A stretch of DNA of 64,000 nucleotides, from assembly GCF_003349955.1 (NCBI RefSeq), contig NZ_QLKQ01000007.1:1-64000 (forward strand), written 5' to 3'. This DNA is from Azospirillum brasilense. Its GTDB lineage: Bacteria > Pseudomonadota > Alphaproteobacteria > Azospirillales > Azospirillaceae. Under the pieces are notes generated by a model, which made no database searches, had not been told where the DNA came from, and was given only the letters and a program-made list of their open reading frames with translations. This document shows positions 52,386-60,628 of the stretch, one piece after another (position 1 is the stretch's first letter; every line of letters begins with the position of its first letter). Made by a program: the position numbers and the translations under genes.

Positions 52386-54911
52386 TCACTTCCCGTCGCG
52401 GATGACCTCCTTCACCTTGGAAGCCAACTGCTTCAGGGAAAAGGGCTTGGGCAGGAAGTGGGCGACCTCGACTCCGTCGATCTCGCCCAGCCGGTCCTCG
52501 GCGTAGCCGGAGATGAAGATCACGCGCATGTCGGGCCGCATCCGCCGGACGTGGCGGGCCAGGGTCGGGCCGTCCATCTGCGGCATCACCACGTCGGTGA
52601 TCAGCAGGTCGATGCGGTTGCCGTCCGTGCCGATCTGCTGCAGCGCCGCCTCGCCGTTCTTGGCCTCCAGCACCTGATAGCCCTTGTTGCGCAGCGCGCG
52701 GGCGGAGAAGACGCGCACGGCGTCCTCGTCCTCGACCAGCATGATGGTGCCGGAGCCGGTCAGGTCGCTGCCGCGCCGCTCGCGCGGCTCGCCCTGGTCG
52801 GGGCGGGCCTCGCCCTTGTGGCGGGGCAGCAGGATGGTGAAGGTCGTCCCCTCCCCCTTCTCCGACTCGACCAGCACGAAGCCGCCGGTCTGGCGGACGA
52901 TGCCATAGACGGTGGACAGACCCAGCCCGGTGCCCGACCCCACGCCCTTGGTCGTGAAGAAGGGTTCGAAGATGCGCTGGAGATTTTCCTTGGGGATGCC
53001 GCAGCCGGTGTCGATCACCTCGATGGACACATACTCGCCGGACGGAATCGTCTCGTGCTCGCGGCGCTGCGCCTGTTCGACCACATGGTTGGAGGTGACG
53101 ATGGTCAGCCGCCCGCCCCCGGCCATGGCGTCGCGCGCGTTGACCACAAGGTTGATGATAACCTGCTCCAGCTGGTTCTGGTCGACCTTCACATAGCCGA
53201 TGTCCCGGCCGTGGAGCATCTTCAGCTCGATGTTCTCGCCGATCAGCCGGCGCATCAGGTTGCCCAGTTCGGCCAGCACGTCGGTCACGCTGAGGATGCG
53301 CGGCTGCAGCGTCTGCTGGCGCGAGAAGGCCAGGAGCTGGCGCACGAGGTTGGCCGCGCGGTTGGCGTTCTGCTTGATCTGCATGATGTCGCTGAAGGAC
53401 TGGTCGCCCGGCTTGTGCCGCAGCAGCAGCAGATCGCAGAAACCGATCATCGCGGTCAGCAGGTTGTTGAAATCATGGGCGACGCCGCCGGCCAGCTGGC
53501 CGACCGCCTGCATCTTCTGCGACTGGGCGAACTGGGCCTCCAGCCCCTTCCGCTCGGTCATGTCGATGAAATGCAGGATCAGCCCGGCCGCTCCCTCCGG
53601 CCCCACCCCGCCGAGCCGCCGCGCGTAGAGCTGGGCCACCAGCTCGCGCCCGCCGGTCAGCCGCACCTCCAGCGGGGCCGCGGGGTCGGAGCCGCCCTGC
53701 ACGGCGGTCAGCCGTTCGGTCACCATGGCCCGTTCCGCCGGGACGATCAGGTCGGCCATGCCCCGCCCGAGAACGTTGCCGGCCTCGCTGCCGATCAGCG
53801 CCAGGAAGGCCTGGTTGCACTCGGCCAGCCGCCCGCCCTCGTCCACCAGGGCGATGCCGATGGGCGCGTCCTCGAAGAAGCGCTGGAAGCGCTGCTCGGA
53901 CAGGCGCAGGGCCTCCTGCCACTCGCGTTCCGGCGTCAGGTCGCGCACGACGGAGCGGGTGTGCGAAATCCGCCCGTCCTCGCCCCTCACCACGCTCTGC
54001 GCGACATAGGCCTGGAAGCGGCGGCCCTGGAGCCCGTCCATGGCGATCTCGCCGCGCTGCTCCAGCCCGCCGCCCTCCAGGAGGTCGTAGGGAGCGGCGG
54101 CGGCGGGCGGATGGGCCAGCACGTCGTGAAGGCGGCGCCCGCCCTCGACCAGATCCTCCGGCGTGCAGCCCAGCCACTTCGCCAGGGTCGCGTTGACGAA
54201 CTGGAAGTGCCCGTCCTGGTCCACCGAGAAAAAGCCGATCGGCGCGTGGTCCATGAAATCGACGAGTTGGGTCTGCTCGCGCCGGGTCACCTGCTCCAGC
54301 TCGCGCCGCGCCGTGATGTCCTCGACACGCCACATCACCGCCCCGGCGTGCCCGTCGATGGGCTGGCCCTGGATGCGGCGCCATTCGGCGGCGCGCCCCT
54401 GCTGGCGGATGGCGAGTTCGATGGAGCCGGAATAGCCGCCCTTCACCCGCTCGCACAGGCGGCGGAAGGCGTCGGCGCTGTCCGGATCGTCGGCGAACTG
54501 GCGTTCGAGCGCGCGCAACGGCGGCTCCCCTTCGCTCCAGCCGGTCAGCGAGCGGAAGGTGCTGTTGACGAACACCACATGCCCGCCCCCATCGCAGACG
54601 AGCTGGCCCGACGGAAGCCCCTCAAGCGCGCTACCCAGCAGGGAACCGACGCGGGCCACCCGCCGCCGCGAGCGGACCATGCGGATCGCCAGGGCCAGAG
54701 CCCCCGCGCCCGCGGTGGTCAGGCCGGCCCAGGCCAGCGGGTCGCGGTCCAGAACCACCCCGGCCCCGGCCGCGACCAGACCGGCCAGAAGAAGGACCGC
54801 CAGAATTCCGGTGGCGAAGGCGCCGCCCGGCCGTTCCCCCACCCCTGCGGCACCATCGGTGCGCCGTCCGGCGGGAGCGCTGTCGGCAAAGGAAGAGGTC
54901 GTGTCGTCCAC
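52386..54911 (-). CDS. cckA: CckA hybrid histidine kinase/phosphatase
   Basis: The 841-residue protein has two N-terminal transmembrane helices (about 33-54 and 59-79), three PAS-like regions, a histidine kinase with H479 in [17 protein letters not shown], an HATPase domain (IDTGCGIPKENLQRIFEPFF, GTGLGLSTVYG) and a C-terminal receiver with D773 in LITDVVMPQMDG. The DHp sequence is that of CckA, the hub kinase that phosphorylates CtrA and CpdR through ChpT. No ChpT or CtrA gene is in the window. It lies 62 bp after flhB on the same strand, which may allow co-expression with flagellar genes. Confidence 0.95.
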   Translation of the reverse strand: MDDTTSSFADSAPAGRRTDGAAGVGERPGGAFATGILAVLLLAGLVAAGAGVVLDRDPLAWAGLTTAGAGALALAIRMVRSRRRVARVGSLLGSALEGLPSGQLVCDGGGHVVFVNSTFRSLTGWSEGEPPLRALERQFADDPDSADAFRRLCERVKGGYSGSIELAIRQQGRAAEWRRIQGQPIDGHAGAVMWRVEDITARRELEQVTRREQTQLVDFMDHAPIGFFSVDQDGHFQFVNATLAKWLGCTPEDLVEGGRRLHDVLAHPPAAAAPYDLLEGGGLEQRGEIAMDGLQGRRFQAYVAQSVVRGEDGRISHTRSVVRDLTPEREWQEALRLSEQRFQRFFEDAPIGIALVDEGGRLAECNQAFLALIGSEAGNVLGRGMADLIVPAERAMVTERLTAVQGGSDPAAPLEVRLTGGRELVAQLYARRLGGVGPEGAAGLILHFIDMTERKGLEAQFAQSQKMQAVGQLAGGVAHDFNNLLTAMIGFCDLLLLRHKPGDQSFSDIMQIKQNANRAANLVRQLLAFSRQQTLQPRILSVTDVLAELGNLMRRLIGENIELKMLHGRDIGYVKVDQNQLEQVIINLVVNARDAMAGGGRLTIVTSNHVVEQAQRREHETIPSGEYVSIEVIDTGCGIPKENLQRIFEPFFTTKGVGSGTGLGLSTVYGIVRQTGGFVLVESEKGEGTTFTILLPRHKGEARPDQGEPRERRGSDLTGSGTIMLVEDEDAVRVFSARALRNKGYQVLEAKNGEAALQQIGTDGNRIDLLITDVVMPQMDGPTLARHVRRMRPDMRVIFISGYAEDRLGEIDGVEVAHFLPKPFSLKQLASKVKEVIRDGK

Positions 54912-54973
54912 CGGAACTCCAGGTCAGCCGTTCGCCGCGCCGTTCACCGCTAGGAAAGGTCCGGGAACGGTCC

Positions 54974-56050
54974 TCAGTTCCGCACCGCGCGTCCTTTCAG
55001 CTTGAAGACATAGGTAATGACTTCCGCCACCGCGCGATAGTGCTCGGACGGAACCTCCTCGTCGATATCGCATGCGGCATAGAGCGCACGGGCGAGGGGC
55101 GGATTTTCCATCACCGGCACGCCATTCTCCTCGGCGATCTCACGGATCTTGAAGGCGACGGCGTCGGCGCCCTTCGCCACCACCATCGGCGCCCCCATGG
55201 TCTGGGCGTCGTATTTCAGCGCGACGGCGAAGTGGGTCGGGTTGGTCACCACCACGTCGGCGCTGGGCACCGCCGCCATCATGCGCTTGCGCGCCCGCTC
55301 GAACCGCAACTGGCGGATGCGGCCCTTCACATGCGGGTCGCCTTCGGCCTGCTTGTGCTCGTCCTTCACCTCCTGCTTGGTCATGCGCATCTTCTTGTCG
55401 AAGCTGTGGCGCTGCCAGAACAGGTCGGCCCCGGCGATCAGGGTCAGGATGGCCAGCACGCCGGCCAGCAGCCGGAAGGTCAGGCCGTCCATCTCGCGCA
55501 GAAGCAGCATCATGTCGATGCCGATGAAATGCCCGATGGTGAGCATCATCGGCTGGAGCGCGATGTAGGCGACGACGCCGACCACCGCGACCTTGGCCAG
55601 GCTCTTCAGCAGATCGACGCCCTTCTGGGCGCTGAACAGGTTGGCGATGCCGGAAATCGGGTTCAGCTTGCTGAATTTCGGCGCGATCAACTGCCAGGAG
55701 ACGTTGAAGCCCTTCTGCCCGATGGTGCCGATCACCCCGGCGAACAGCAGGAACAGGATGGGCAGCCACAACGCCCACAGGATGTCCTTCATCACCCGCA
55801 TCAGCACCGCGCCGACCCCGCCCTGGTCCATGGGGATCTGGTCCAGGTTCTCGAAGAAGAAATTCAGGCGGGGCACCATGCCCTTCAGCGTTCCGGGCAG
55901 GATCGTCACCAGGATCACCAGCGCCGCGGCGATCATCAGCCAGTTGCCGATTTCCTGGGTCATCGCGTACTGGCCCTGCTTGTGTGCCTCGTCGAGCTTC
56001 TTTTGCGTCGGATCTTCTGTTTTGGATGATTCATCCGCGTCTTCGGACAC
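54974..56050 (-). CDS. flhB: Flagellar export switch protein FlhB
   Basis: The 358-residue protein has four transmembrane helices and a cytoplasmic domain with the autocleavage site N270-P271-T272-H273 in NPTHFAVALKY. Cleavage between Asn and Pro switches export specificity from rod/hook to filament. The N-terminal cytoplasmic segment (TEDPTQKKLDEAHKQGQY) is typical. It follows fliR by 15 bp, at the end of the flgB-flgC-fliE-fliQ-fliR-flhB run. A second copy of its C-terminal domain alone is encoded at 58611. Confidence 0.97.
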   Translation of the reverse strand: MSEDADESSKTEDPTQKKLDEAHKQGQYAMTQEIGNWLMIAAALVILVTILPGTLKGMVPRLNFFFENLDQIPMDQGGVGAVLMRVMKDILWALWLPILFLLFAGVIGTIGQKGFNVSWQLIAPKFSKLNPISGIANLFSAQKGVDLLKSLAKVAVVGVVAYIALQPMMLTIGHFIGIDMMLLLREMDGLTFRLLAGVLAILTLIAGADLFWQRHSFDKKMRMTKQEVKDEHKQAEGDPHVKGRIRQLRFERARKRMMAAVPSADVVVTNPTHFAVALKYDAQTMGAPMVVAKGADAVAFKIREIAEENGVPVMENPPLARALYAACDIDEEVPSEHYRAVAEVITYVFKLKGRAVRN

Positions 56051-56065
56051 CGGATCTCTCCCCGC

Positions 56066-56836
56066 TCAGCCCGGTCTCAGGAAATCGACGAAGGCGGCCT
56101 CGAAATGGGTCAGCCAGAACATCATCATCGCCGCCAGCGTCAGGGCGAACATGAACAGCCCCAGCGCAACCTGGAGCGAGGTGAAGAGGAAGAACACCTG
56201 GATCTGCGGCGCCAGCTTGTTCAGCAAACCCAGCGCCAGCGCGAACAGCATGCCCGAGATCAGGAACGGCGCCGCCATCTGCACGCCCAGCACGAAGGAC
56301 TTGCCGACCAGCTGCCCGACCACGTTCGCCATGTCGTCGATGGGGATCGCCGCTCCCGGCGCGAAAGTCAGATAGCTGTCCACCACAGCCATGATCAGCA
56401 GATGGTGCAGGTCGGTGATGAAGATCAGCAGCAGACCCAGCCACCCCAGCAGGGCGCCGGGCAGCGAACCCTGAGACGCCATGGCCGGGTTGAACATCTG
56501 GGCGTTCGACAGGCCGGACTGAAGCGCGATGATCGTCCCGGCGACCTCCAGGGCGCCCATCAGCAGGCGCGCGACGGTGCCCATGAAGATGCCGACGGTC
56601 ACCTCCCCGGCGATCAGGACGAACAGGCGGAAGATGTTGTCGGGCATCGGCGGCATGCGGTCGCCCAGCACCGGCGCCACCAGAACGCTGACCGCGACGG
56701 AAAAAAGAAGGCGCGTGCGGGCGGAGACGAAAGCGTCGCCGATGGTCGGCATGATGCTGAAGGCGGTCCCGACGCGCGCGAACACCAGCAACCAGAGGAA
56801 GATCTGGTCGCCCAGAAACTGCTGAAGCAGGTTCAT
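56066..56836 (-). CDS. fliR: Flagellar export gate protein FliR
   Basis: The 256-residue membrane protein has about six hydrophobic segments and the family patterns RVGTAFSIMPTIGD, PDNIFRLFVLIAGEVTVGIF and FNPAMASQGS. FliR forms the core of the FliP5Q4R1 export gate. Its start overlaps the fliQ stop by 4 bp. Confidence 0.96.
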   Translation of the reverse strand: MNLLQQFLGDQIFLWLLVFARVGTAFSIMPTIGDAFVSARTRLLFSVAVSVLVAPVLGDRMPPMPDNIFRLFVLIAGEVTVGIFMGTVARLLMGALEVAGTIIALQSGLSNAQMFNPAMASQGSLPGALLGWLGLLLIFITDLHHLLIMAVVDSYLTFAPGAAIPIDDMANVVGQLVGKSFVLGVQMAAPFLISGMLFALALGLLNKLAPQIQVFFLFTSLQVALGLFMFALTLAAMMMFWLTHFEAAFVDFLRPG

Positions 56837-57153
56837 CCGCCGCCGCCGGGCAGATTTCCGGCGTTGGGGACACTGTTCACGCCGGTGCCGATGGCGACGA
56901 TGCGGTCGGCGACCTCATGCTCGAAGAAGGAGCGCAACTCGCCCAGCATGAAGGGCATCAGCAGGATCGACAGGCCGAAGACCAGAAGCACCTTCGGCAC
57001 CATGGCGAGCGTCTGCTCGCTGATCTGGGTGACCGCCTGGAACACCGAGATGATCGTGCCGAGCACCATCATGGCGACCAGCACCGGAGCCACCACGAAC
57101 ACCAGCGTGACGATGGAGGTGCGGCAGATCTCGATGACGTCGGTTTCGCTCAT
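56833..57153 (-). CDS. fliQ: Flagellar export gate protein FliQ
   Basis: The 106-residue protein has two membrane helices (ICRTSIVTLVFVVAPVLVAM and a second at about 53-73) and the family motif ISVFQAVTQISEQTL. It is slightly longer than typical FliQ (about 90) because of a Gly/Asn-rich tail, and its ATG at 57153 is preferred over an upstream basic extension. It is part of the export gate. Its stop overlaps the fliR start. Confidence 0.94.
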   Translation of the reverse strand: MSETDVIEICRTSIVTLVFVVAPVLVAMMVLGTIISVFQAVTQISEQTLAMVPKVLLVFGLSILLMPFMLGELRSFFEHEVADRIVAIGTGVNSVPNAGNLPGGGG

Positions 57154-57199
57154 GATGCTTCGCCCGGGGCGCTTCTTATCACGTGGCCGCAAGCCGCCG

Positions 57200-57499
57200 T
57201 CAGATCGGCATGCGCAGGATTTCCTGATAGGCCGACAGCACCTTGTCGCGCACGGCGGTGACGGTCTGCAGCGTCACCTCGGCGTTGGTGACGGCCTGGA
57301 CCACGTCGGTCAGGTCGGCCTGTCCGACGGCGGCCTTGGCGGTCATGGTCTCGCCCTGCTTGAGGTCGCCGATGACCTCCTTGGCGGTCTGCTCCAGAAC
57401 GTCGCCGAAGCTGACGCCGTTGCGCGGCGCCATGCCCGGCCCGGTCGTGGAGGCGGCCGTGTTCGCGTAGGCCGCGGCGGCGTTGATCGGGTTGACCAT
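57200..57499 (-). CDS. fliE: Flagellar hook-basal body protein FliE
   Basis: The 99-residue protein matches FliE in size and in the C-terminal pattern DLTDVVQAVTNAEVTLQTVT followed by VRDKVLSAYQEILRMPI. FliE links the MS ring to the proximal rod. It lies between flgC and fliQ, the usual order. Confidence 0.94.
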   Translation of the reverse strand: MVNPINAAAAYANTAASTTGPGMAPRNGVSFGDVLEQTAKEVIGDLKQGETMTAKAAVGQADLTDVVQAVTNAEVTLQTVTAVRDKVLSAYQEILRMPI

Positions 57500-57536
57500 G
57501 GGACGTTCGTCCTTCCTTCAAAAATGCGTCGCCGCG

Positions 57537-57947
57537 TCAGGCGCGGAGGATGTCGATGGTGCGCATCAGCATCTGGCGGGCACTGTCCACCGCCGACAGA
57601 TTGGCCTCGTAGGAGCGCTGCGCCTCGCGCATGTCCATCGCCTCGACCACCGAATTGACGTTGGGCAGCAGCACATAGCCGTCGGCGTCCGCGGAGGGGT
57701 GCGAGGGATCGTAGCGCCGCTCGAAATCCTTCTTGTCCACGTCGATCTTGGCGACGCGGACGAGATCGACCCCCATCTGGCGGTCCAGGGCGTTCTGGAA
57801 CATCACGACCTTGCGCCGGTAGGGCAGATCGCCCGGCGTTTCCGCCGTGGTGTTGGCGTTGGCCAGATTTTCCGCGATGGTCTTCAGGCGCGTGCCCTGC
57901 GCCTTCATGCCGGACGCGGACACCGCCATCGACGTGTAGAGATCCAT
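57537..57947 (-). CDS. flgC: Flagellar proximal rod protein FlgC
   Basis: The 136-residue rod protein has the N-terminal SASGMKAQGTRLKTIAENLA with ANANTT, and a C-terminal helix with EAQRSYEANLSAVDSARQM. Both ends form the coiled rod core. It follows flgB by 33 bp. Confidence 0.96.
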   Translation of the reverse strand: MDLYTSMAVSASGMKAQGTRLKTIAENLANANTTAETPGDLPYRRKVVMFQNALDRQMGVDLVRVAKIDVDKKDFERRYDPSHPSADADGYVLLPNVNSVVEAMDMREAQRSYEANLSAVDSARQMLMRTIDILRA

Positions 57948-57980
57948 GTTCCGCCTCCTTCGCCCGAACCCCGCCGCCCC

Positions 57981-58385
57981 TTAGCTGCCGCTGCGGATGG
58001 AGGAGCGGATCAGGTTGACCTGCTTCTTGTAGAGGTTCGTGATCGTCTGGTAGTCCATGCCGGTCTGGCCCTGCTTCAGCATCTGCTCTTCCAGGACCAC
58101 GTTGTTGCCGTCCGGCGCCGTCTCGTAGGGGTTGCGCTGGCGCTGCTCCTGGTTCAGCCCGCCCGTGCCGCGCGTCCCCTGGAGGTGCGAGGCGTTGGTC
58201 GCGGCGGGCTGGAGGCGCCGGCTGTCGGACAGGGCGTCGCGGAAGGTGAAGGGCTTCAGGTCCCGGCCCTTGTAATCCGGCGTGTCGGCGTTCGCGATGT
58301 TCGCCGCGATCACGTTCTGGCGTTCGGTCAGCCAGCCCATCTTGCGCGACATCAGCTTGAAGAGGCCGAGATTATCGAGATTCAT
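57981..58385 (-). CDS. flgB: Flagellar proximal rod protein FlgB
   Basis: The 134-residue rod protein has an N-terminal NVIAANIANADTPDYKGRDL and a C-terminal NLYKKQVNLIRSSIRSGS. The ATG at 58385 gives the standard FlgB start; the longer frame is GC-rich leader. It begins the minus-strand flagellar run and is divergent from the FlhB-like gene, sharing about 225 bp of upstream DNA. Confidence 0.95.
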   Translation of the reverse strand: MNLDNLGLFKLMSRKMGWLTERQNVIAANIANADTPDYKGRDLKPFTFRDALSDSRRLQPAATNASHLQGTRGTGGLNQEQRQRNPYETAPDGNNVVLEEQMLKQGQTGMDYQTITNLYKKQVNLIRSSIRSGS

Positions 58386-58610
58386 CGCCGGGTTCCGGTC
58401 TGAGGGCCTGCCACCCGGCCGCGCGAAGGCGCGCGGCAAGGCGGGCGGGATGCATCACAGCCTTCCGATCTTCCGCCGTTTCAGTTAATCAAAGATGAAT
58501 CCCGCCCATGGCATTGCTCCGCCCGTTCCCGCCGCGCTTGAGCTTCATGCTTCGTTAAGCATGTTCCGCCAGGATACGCCCATCGACACAGGCCATCCGG
58601 CAGGAGCCCC

Positions 58611-58937
58611 TTGTCCGAGCCGACTCCCAACCACCGCCCTCTTCCCAACCGCCCCGTCGCGGTCGCGCTGAAGTATGAGCTGGGCGACCAGTCCCTGCCC
58701 CGCGTGGTCGCCACCGGCAAGGGCCATGTGGCCGAACAGATCCTGGAGCTGGCCTTCGCCAACGGCGTGAAGGTGCGCGAGGACGCCGATCTCGTGCAGA
58801 TTCTGTCGGCGGTGGACATCGACTCGGAAATTCCCATCGAGGCCATCGCCGCCGTGGCCGAGATCCTCGCCTACGTCTACCGCGCCAACGGCACGCTGCC
58901 GCCGTCCGCGCAAACCGATCACGGAGAAGCGCCGTGA
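58611..58937 (+). CDS. FlhB C-terminal-domain homologue (FhlX-like)
   Basis: The 108-residue soluble protein resembles the cytoplasmic domain of FlhB: AVALKYELGDQSLPRVVATG, then AEQILELAFANGVKVREDADLVQILSAVD and AAVAEILAYVYRANG. It has no membrane helices and no NPTH, since the segment before AVALKY is RPV. Such stand-alone proteins (FhlX/YlqH type) can substitute in part for the cleaved C-terminal domain in export switching. The start is a TTG with AGGAG upstream. It is first in a plus-strand run ending with fliP. Confidence 0.85.
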   Translation: MSEPTPNHRPLPNRPVAVALKYELGDQSLPRVVATGKGHVAEQILELAFANGVKVREDADLVQILSAVDIDSEIPIEAIAAVAEILAYVYRANGTLPPSAQTDHGEAP

Positions 58938-59311
58938 CCGGCACCACCACCCTCCTCCGCGACATCCAGGCGCTGGCCGCCGCGCTTGAAGACACCCGCG
59001 ACCAGATGGAGGCCGGGCTGACGGCGGACCTCACCGGGCTCGACACCCGTGTCGCCGCCCTGTGCGCCGAGGCGCAGACGGCCCGCGGCGACGCCGAGCT
59101 GGCCGCCGCCCTGGAACGCCTGCTGCCGACTCTGGACGCCGTCGCGTCCGCGATGACCCGCCAGAGGGAGACACTGGCCGCCGCCGCCGAGGGGCGCCAC
59201 GACCTCCACACCGCGCGCCAGCGCGCCAGCGCCGCCTATGGCCGCGGCACCTCCGCCGCGCCCGGCGACCTTCCGCCCGACCCGCCGGCCACGCCGTCCC
59301 GACAGAGCTGA
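58934..59311 (+). CDS. Flagellar-operon coiled-coil protein of unknown function
   Basis: The 125-residue protein has long Ala/Leu/Glu/Arg-rich helices (about 8-105) and a Pro-rich tail, with no membrane segment. Its GTG start overlaps the stop of the FlhB-like gene, and fliO follows after 8 bp, so it is embedded in a flagellar operon. Composition suits an export chaperone or a FlgN/FliT-type helper, but no specific motif supports that. Confidence 0.65.
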   Translation: MTGTTTLLRDIQALAAALEDTRDQMEAGLTADLTGLDTRVAALCAEAQTARGDAELAAALERLLPTLDAVASAMTRQRETLAAAAEGRHDLHTARQRASAAYGRGTSAAPGDLPPDPPATPSRQS

Positions 59312-59319
59312 CCTGATCC

Positions 59320-59655
59320 ATGGGCCTCGACCAGTACATCCAATTCGTTCTCGCCCTCGCCTTCGTCATCGCGCTGATCGTGCTGGTGGCCTGGGTGATG
59401 CGCCGCATCGGCTTCGGCGGCATGACCGCCACGTCGGGGCGCCAGCGCCGGCTGGGCGTCGTCGAGGTGCTGCCGCTCGACGGCAAGCGCCGGCTGGTGC
59501 TGGTCCGCCGCGACGACCGCGAGCATCTGCTTCTGCTGAGCGCCTTCGGCGATCAGGTGGTGGACCAGACGCCGCGCGGCGGCTTCCGGGACGCTCTGGC
59601 CGAGGCCGCCGCGCCGCCGTCCGCAACCTCGCCGTCCGCCGGGGACCGGTCATGA
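59320..59655 (+). CDS. fliO: Flagellar biosynthesis protein FliO
   Basis: The 111-residue protein has one N-terminal transmembrane helix (IQFVLALAFVIALIVLVAWV) and a cytoplasmic domain with the FliO pattern RRLGVVEVLPLDGKRRLVLVRRD and EHLLLL. FliO helps assemble FliP. Its stop overlaps the fliP start (ATGA). Confidence 0.88.
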   Translation: MGLDQYIQFVLALAFVIALIVLVAWVMRRIGFGGMTATSGRQRRLGVVEVLPLDGKRRLVLVRRDDREHLLLLSAFGDQVVDQTPRGGFRDALAEAAAPPSATSPSAGDRS

Positions 59656-60425
59656 AAACCGGCACGGGCATGACCAAGCGGCTGGCGCTCGCCGGCCTGC
59701 TGGCCCTGGCGTTCGGCATCGCCGGAGCGCTGGCCGCCGGGCCGGCGCTGGCGCAGAGCATGACCTTCGACCTGGGCGACGCCGGGGGATCGACCACCGG
59801 CCGCATCGTCCAGATGGTCGCGCTGATCACGGTGCTGTCGCTGGCACCGTCCATCCTGATCATGATGACGGCCTTCACGCGCATCATCATCGTCCTGTCC
59901 TTCCTGCGCTCGGCGTTGGGCATCCAGCAGGTGCCGCCGAACACGGTGCTGATGTCGCTGGCGGTCTTCCTGACCTTCTTCGTCATGGCTCCAGTGTTCG
60001 AGCGCTCCTACAACCAGGGCATCCAGCCACTGATCAACCAGGACATCGACGAGACGGAGGCGTTCCGCCGCACGGTCGCTCCGTTGCGCGAGTTCATGCT
60101 GAAGCACACCAGCGAAAAGGACCTGCGCCTGTTTATGGACATGGCGCGCATCGAGAACGTGACGGAGGCCGAGCAGACCCCGCTGCACGTCCTGGTCCCC
60201 GCCTTCATGATCTCGGAGATCAAGCGGGCCTTCGAGATCGGCTTCCTGCTGTTCCTGCCCTTCCTGATCATCGACATGGTGGTGTCGTCGATCCTGATGT
60301 CGATGGGCATGATGATGCTGCCGCCGACCATGGTGGCGATTCCGTTCAAGATCATCTTCTTCGTGCTGGTCGATGGCTGGTACCTGATCGCGGGGTCGCT
60401 GGCCCGCAGCTTCGGCACGCTGTAG
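59652..60425 (+). CDS. fliP: Flagellar export gate protein FliP
   Basis: The 257-residue protein has a signal-peptide-like N-terminus (LALAFGIAGALAAG, ALAQS), then FliP membrane segments: LSLAPSILIMMTAFTRIIIV, RSALGIQQVPPNTVL, FEIGFLLFLPFLIIDMVVSS and MMMLPPTMVAIPFK. FliP forms the export-gate core with FliQ and FliR. Its genes are split between the two divergent operons here. Confidence 0.97.
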   Translation: MKTGTGMTKRLALAGLLALAFGIAGALAAGPALAQSMTFDLGDAGGSTTGRIVQMVALITVLSLAPSILIMMTAFTRIIIVLSFLRSALGIQQVPPNTVLMSLAVFLTFFVMAPVFERSYNQGIQPLINQDIDETEAFRRTVAPLREFMLKHTSEKDLRLFMDMARIENVTEAEQTPLHVLVPAFMISEIKRAFEIGFLLFLPFLIIDMVVSSILMSMGMMMLPPTMVAIPFKIIFFVLVDGWYLIAGSLARSFGTL

Positions 60426-60628
60426 GAGCGGGAATTCGGATTGCCGATGGCCCAGATCGTCGCAGGTGAAACGGCCTGCGGACGGGCGCATCGGCTTGCG
60501 CTAGTATCGGATCCGGGAAGAGCGTAAGAGGATCGGCCCGCGCGAGCGCACCGACCGCCGCCGTACCCGCAGCTTGTGGCTTTCTCGTCCCCCGCTCGGA
60601 CTCCCAACGGACCTCCTCCACGTCCCAC

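Noticed and set aside
58386-58610. Sigma-54 promoters between flgB and the FlhB-like gene
   Set aside because: No GG-N10-GC pair with adequate flanks was found. Candidate matches have 8-nt spacing.
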